A DNA stretch of 64,000 nucleotides, taken from contig JAAFIL010000019.1 in assembly GCA_013297775.1 (NCBI GenBank), positions 1 to 64,000 of the forward strand, written 5' to 3'. The first letter of the stretch is position 1; each line of letters begins with the position of its first letter. The translations under genes were made by a program, and so were the position numbers. Origin of the DNA: Bacteroidota bacterium. GTDB lineage: Bacteria; Bacteroidota; Bacteroidia; B-17B0; Aurantibacillaceae. Positions 62,258-64,000 of the stretch are shown in pieces. The notes beneath the pieces are model-generated. The model did no database searches. It was given only the letters and a program-made list of their open reading frames with translations, and was not told the DNA's origin.

Positions 62258-62779
62258 ATGCGCTTGATTTCTAGCTTATATGTAGCTTGTTTTTTCTTAC
62301 TTATGTTTACGTGTGCCAACGCACAGTTACATTCTGATTCCTTAAAGCCGCGACAACACGCCGTATATTTAGAAATTGGTGGTGCAGGGGGCTATGGTTC
62401 ACTTAACTTTGAGCAAGTTATTTTTCGGCACAAACCACATTCGCTTTCATGGCGTGCAGGTTTTGGGTTTTACTATTTAAAAGATTATTTGGGGGCCTTC
62501 AATCCAGATGTGATAATTCCTCTTTTAGTACACTACTACATTGGTAAACGCCATTATTTAGAATTGGGCTTGGGACAGGTTGTAACTTCGATTGTTCAGA
62601 ACAACCGCGAAACGTATCGCCCACAGCGAAATTGGGATTTGGTGAGCACAGCGAGTGTAGGTTATCGCTATCAGCCGCATCCTAAAGGTTTTTTGTTAAG
62701 AGTTACTTATCAACCGTTGTTTGATTTTAAAACGGACTTAAGGCACTGGGGAGGGCTTTCGTTGGGCTATGCGTTTTAG
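62258..62779 (+). CDS. Outer-membrane beta-barrel-like exported protein
   Basis: 173 residues; MRLISSLYVACFFLLMFTCA is a signal peptide cleaved near ANAQ. Alternating strands (AVYLEIGGAGGYGSLNFEQV, LSWRAGFGFYYLK, HYLELGLGQVVTSI) and a terminal GLSLGYAF with a final Phe suggest a small barrel. It starts 10 bases after the giant cargo gene and overlaps the next gene by 11 bases, so it is probably co-transcribed with both. Function unknown. Confidence 0.8.
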   Translation: MRLISSLYVACFFLLMFTCANAQLHSDSLKPRQHAVYLEIGGAGGYGSLNFEQVIFRHKPHSLSWRAGFGFYYLKDYLGAFNPDVIIPLLVHYYIGKRHYLELGLGQVVTSIVQNNRETYRPQRNWDLVSTASVGYRYQPHPKGFLLRVTYQPLFDFKTDLRHWGGLSLGYAF

Positions 62780-63596
62780 GTTCATAACTTATTTTGTGAG
62801 TGCATTGCTTTTTATTAGTAGTGCATCGTGTCGAAAAAATCGAACCATCGAAAACTTGAACGGACGTTTTGAAGTATTTGGGCATGGTGGCATGGGCATT
62901 CAAAGTACCTATCCTTTAAATAGTACCGAGTCGCTGCAAAAATGCCTACAAACCGATGCTACTGGAACAGAGTTAGATGTACAACTTAGTAAAGATAGTG
63001 TGCTTATAGCCTATCATAATGAAGATTTATCAGAAAACACAACGGGTTCGGGCAGGGTTAATGATTTAAGTTGGGAAGAGTTAAGCCACATTCGTTATAA
63101 AACAACGCCCTACCTTGAGTATCAACTAACGGCTTTAGAACCTTTTATGGCGAGTATAAACGCTTCGGGGAAATACATTACGTTTGATTGTAAACTTTAT
63201 ACGCAGCATAACTTAGAATCCTATTTAACCATTTATTCTAATACTTTAGTAAAATTGATTCAAAAGTTTGGCCTACAAAATAGGTGCTACATTGAATCGC
63301 AAAATGAAACGTTTTTAATGCTGATTAAAGCAAAGTTGCCCGAAGCTAAATTGTGTATATACCGTTCGGTTTTTGCTGAAAGTTTAGAAGTGGCTAAACG
63401 CCTCCAGTTGTTTGGCATTACGATGTCGAGCGATTTGATTAGTAAGGCGCAAATACAAGAAGCGCATCAACATGGCTTTTTTGTAGCGATATGGAATGTT
63501 CAATCGCGAAAAGAGAATCGGGAAGCAATGGAAAAAAATCCAGACAGCATTCAAACGGATAAGTTAGATTATTTACTAAAACAGGTTAAGAACTAA
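62769..63596 (+). CDS. Glycerophosphodiester phosphodiesterase-family lipoprotein
   Basis: 275 residues; MRFRFITYFVSALLFISSASC21 has a good lipobox (S-A-S-C). The GDPD fold shows FEVFGHGGMGIQST (active-site region), TELDVQLSKDSVLIAYHNED (the metal-binding E-D-D/H line, about residues 75-92) and FVAIWNVQ near the end. It would hydrolyse glycerophosphodiesters from lipid turnover at the outer or periplasmic face. HxGG rather than the usual HRG at the first motif is a small deviation. It overlaps the barrel gene by 11 bases and its stop overlaps the convergent ferredoxin gene end. Confidence 0.85.
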   Translation: MRFRFITYFVSALLFISSASCRKNRTIENLNGRFEVFGHGGMGIQSTYPLNSTESLQKCLQTDATGTELDVQLSKDSVLIAYHNEDLSENTTGSGRVNDLSWEELSHIRYKTTPYLEYQLTALEPFMASINASGKYITFDCKLYTQHNLESYLTIYSNTLVKLIQKFGLQNRCYIESQNETFLMLIKAKLPEAKLCIYRSVFAESLEVAKRLQLFGITMSSDLISKAQIQEAHQHGFFVAIWNVQSRKENREAMEKNPDSIQTDKLDYLLKQVKN

Positions 63597-63925
63597 ACAA
63601 CACCATCGCCCAACACTTTAACGGTGATGTTATTCATTTGTTGGTTTAATTTTAATTGACACGATAGCCGCGAACGTTCGGTAATATTTTGGAGATTATC
63701 GAGCATGGCGTATTCATCGTCGCTTATTTCGCTGAGTTGCTCAAAGCCATTTAAAACTTCGACGTGGCAAGTAGCGCAAAGTGCCATGCCGCCGCAGGTT
63801 GCAAGTATGTCGTAATCGTTTCCTTTTAAAAATTCCATTAAGCTTAAACTCATGTCGGTAGGTGCTTCTAATACCTGCAAACTACCATCGGCGTTTTGAA
63901 CATTAATAAGTATTGTATTTTCCAT
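63593..63925 (-). CDS. 2Fe-2S ferredoxin, adrenodoxin/plant-type
   Basis: 110 residues. ATCGGMALCATCHVEVL (about 39-55) and SRLSCQLKLN (about 85-95) give the C-x5-C-x2-C plus distal C pattern of the [2Fe-2S] ligands. It transfers electrons in the cytoplasm, for example to oxygenases or in iron-sulfur assembly. Its end overlaps the convergent GDPD gene by 4 bases, and the next gene upstream on the (-) strand ends 9 bases before its ATG, so they form an operon. A glycine-rich and acidic body (GDGVV at the end) is normal. Confidence 0.9.
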   Translation of the reverse strand: MENTILINVQNADGSLQVLEAPTDMSLSLMEFLKGNDYDILATCGGMALCATCHVEVLNGFEQLSEISDDEYAMLDNLQNITERSRLSCQLKLNQQMNNITVKVLGDGVV

Positions 63926-63934
63926 TCCTAAAAA

Positions 63935-64000
63935 TTAAAATGCGTTGACTCCGTTTACAGTAGTGTATTTCATGGTGTATTTTACGCCAGGGTTTATGTA
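63935..64000 (-). CDS. 3' end of an unidentified gene, truncated by the window
   Basis: The (-) strand reads YINPGVKYTMKYTTVNGVNA then F and a stop at 63935-63937, running off the window edge. It is nine bases upstream of the ferredoxin gene on the same strand and likely co-transcribed. Only 21 codons are visible, too few to name. Confidence 0.6.
   Translation of the reverse strand, partial: YINPGVKYTMKYTTVNGVNAF

Overview
This window comes from a bacterium of the phylum Bacteroidota, probably a free-living member of class Bacteroidia/Flavobacteriia. I base this on: many type IX secretion (T9SS) cargo proteins with type A or type B C-terminal sorting domains; two PorP/SprF-family proteins and a PorE-like protein; Bacteroidota-style promoters (TTG, 17-20 bases, TAnnTTTG); almost no Shine-Dalgarno sequences; and AT-rich DNA. 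No rRNA, CRISPR array, prophage or intact insertion sequence is visible. About 47 protein genes, one tRNA-Cys and the RNase P RNA are supported.

Layout. 0.4-2.2 kb: secreted DUF4397 protein with a type A sorting domain (-). 2.5-6.0 kb: sucC followed by three exported proteins of unknown role (+). 6.8-8.7 kb: two distantly related exported DUF4412-like proteins and a small lipoprotein (-). 8.7-10.3 kb: a periplasmic cyclophilin and an outer-membrane barrel (+). 11.9-16.7 kb: a tight four-gene (-) operon of glycosyltransferase, DUF2304 protein, polytopic TPR membrane protein and NodU/CmcH-type carbamoyltransferase, which looks like a surface glycan or glycolipid modification unit. 16.9-19.9 kb: a methyltransferase divergent from rel (stringent response). 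20.2-26.4 kb (-): PorE-like OmpA protein, HAD phosphatase, M43 metalloprotease with a type A sorting domain, and an SPFH protein. 26.5-29.6 kb (+): TPR protein, small membrane protein, MqnP-like prenyltransferase, SanA/ElyC-like protein and a small lipoprotein. 30.5-35.9 kb: ABC exporter, alpha/beta hydrolase, tRNA-Cys, aminotransferase, a decayed IS630-type transposase and a TrmN6-like methyltransferase. 36.1-40.7 kb (-): type B T9SS cargo followed by PorP/SprF. 40.9-49.6 kb: M23/LysM peptidase, a giant TraB/GumN protein, ComEC and a DUF2027-Smr protein. 49.7-50.1 kb: rnpB. 50.1-57.0 kb (+): a second T9SS module of giant PKD cargo, PD40 protein and PorP/SprF. 57.2-63.9 kb: a third giant cargo, a barrel protein, a glycerophosphodiesterase lipoprotein and a 2Fe-2S ferredoxin.

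The most unusual content is not coding. Four gene-free islands (about 6.05-6.75, 10.3-11.9, 29.65-30.5 and 41.9-42.7 kb) plus the left edge are built from several families of dispersed, often palindromic repeats, in places nested in each other. They include a 134-bp hairpin element (two copies of equal length), an approximately 220-245-bp structured element (three copies, with paired changes in both stem arms), GCAAAG-rich short repeats with 67-, 141- and 173-bp duplications, and TACCAAT/ATTGGTA-bounded MITE-like hairpins, one lying close to an IS630 relic. The clearest biological system is T9SS: outer-membrane and peptidoglycan-linked components sit beside very large repetitive cargo proteins.
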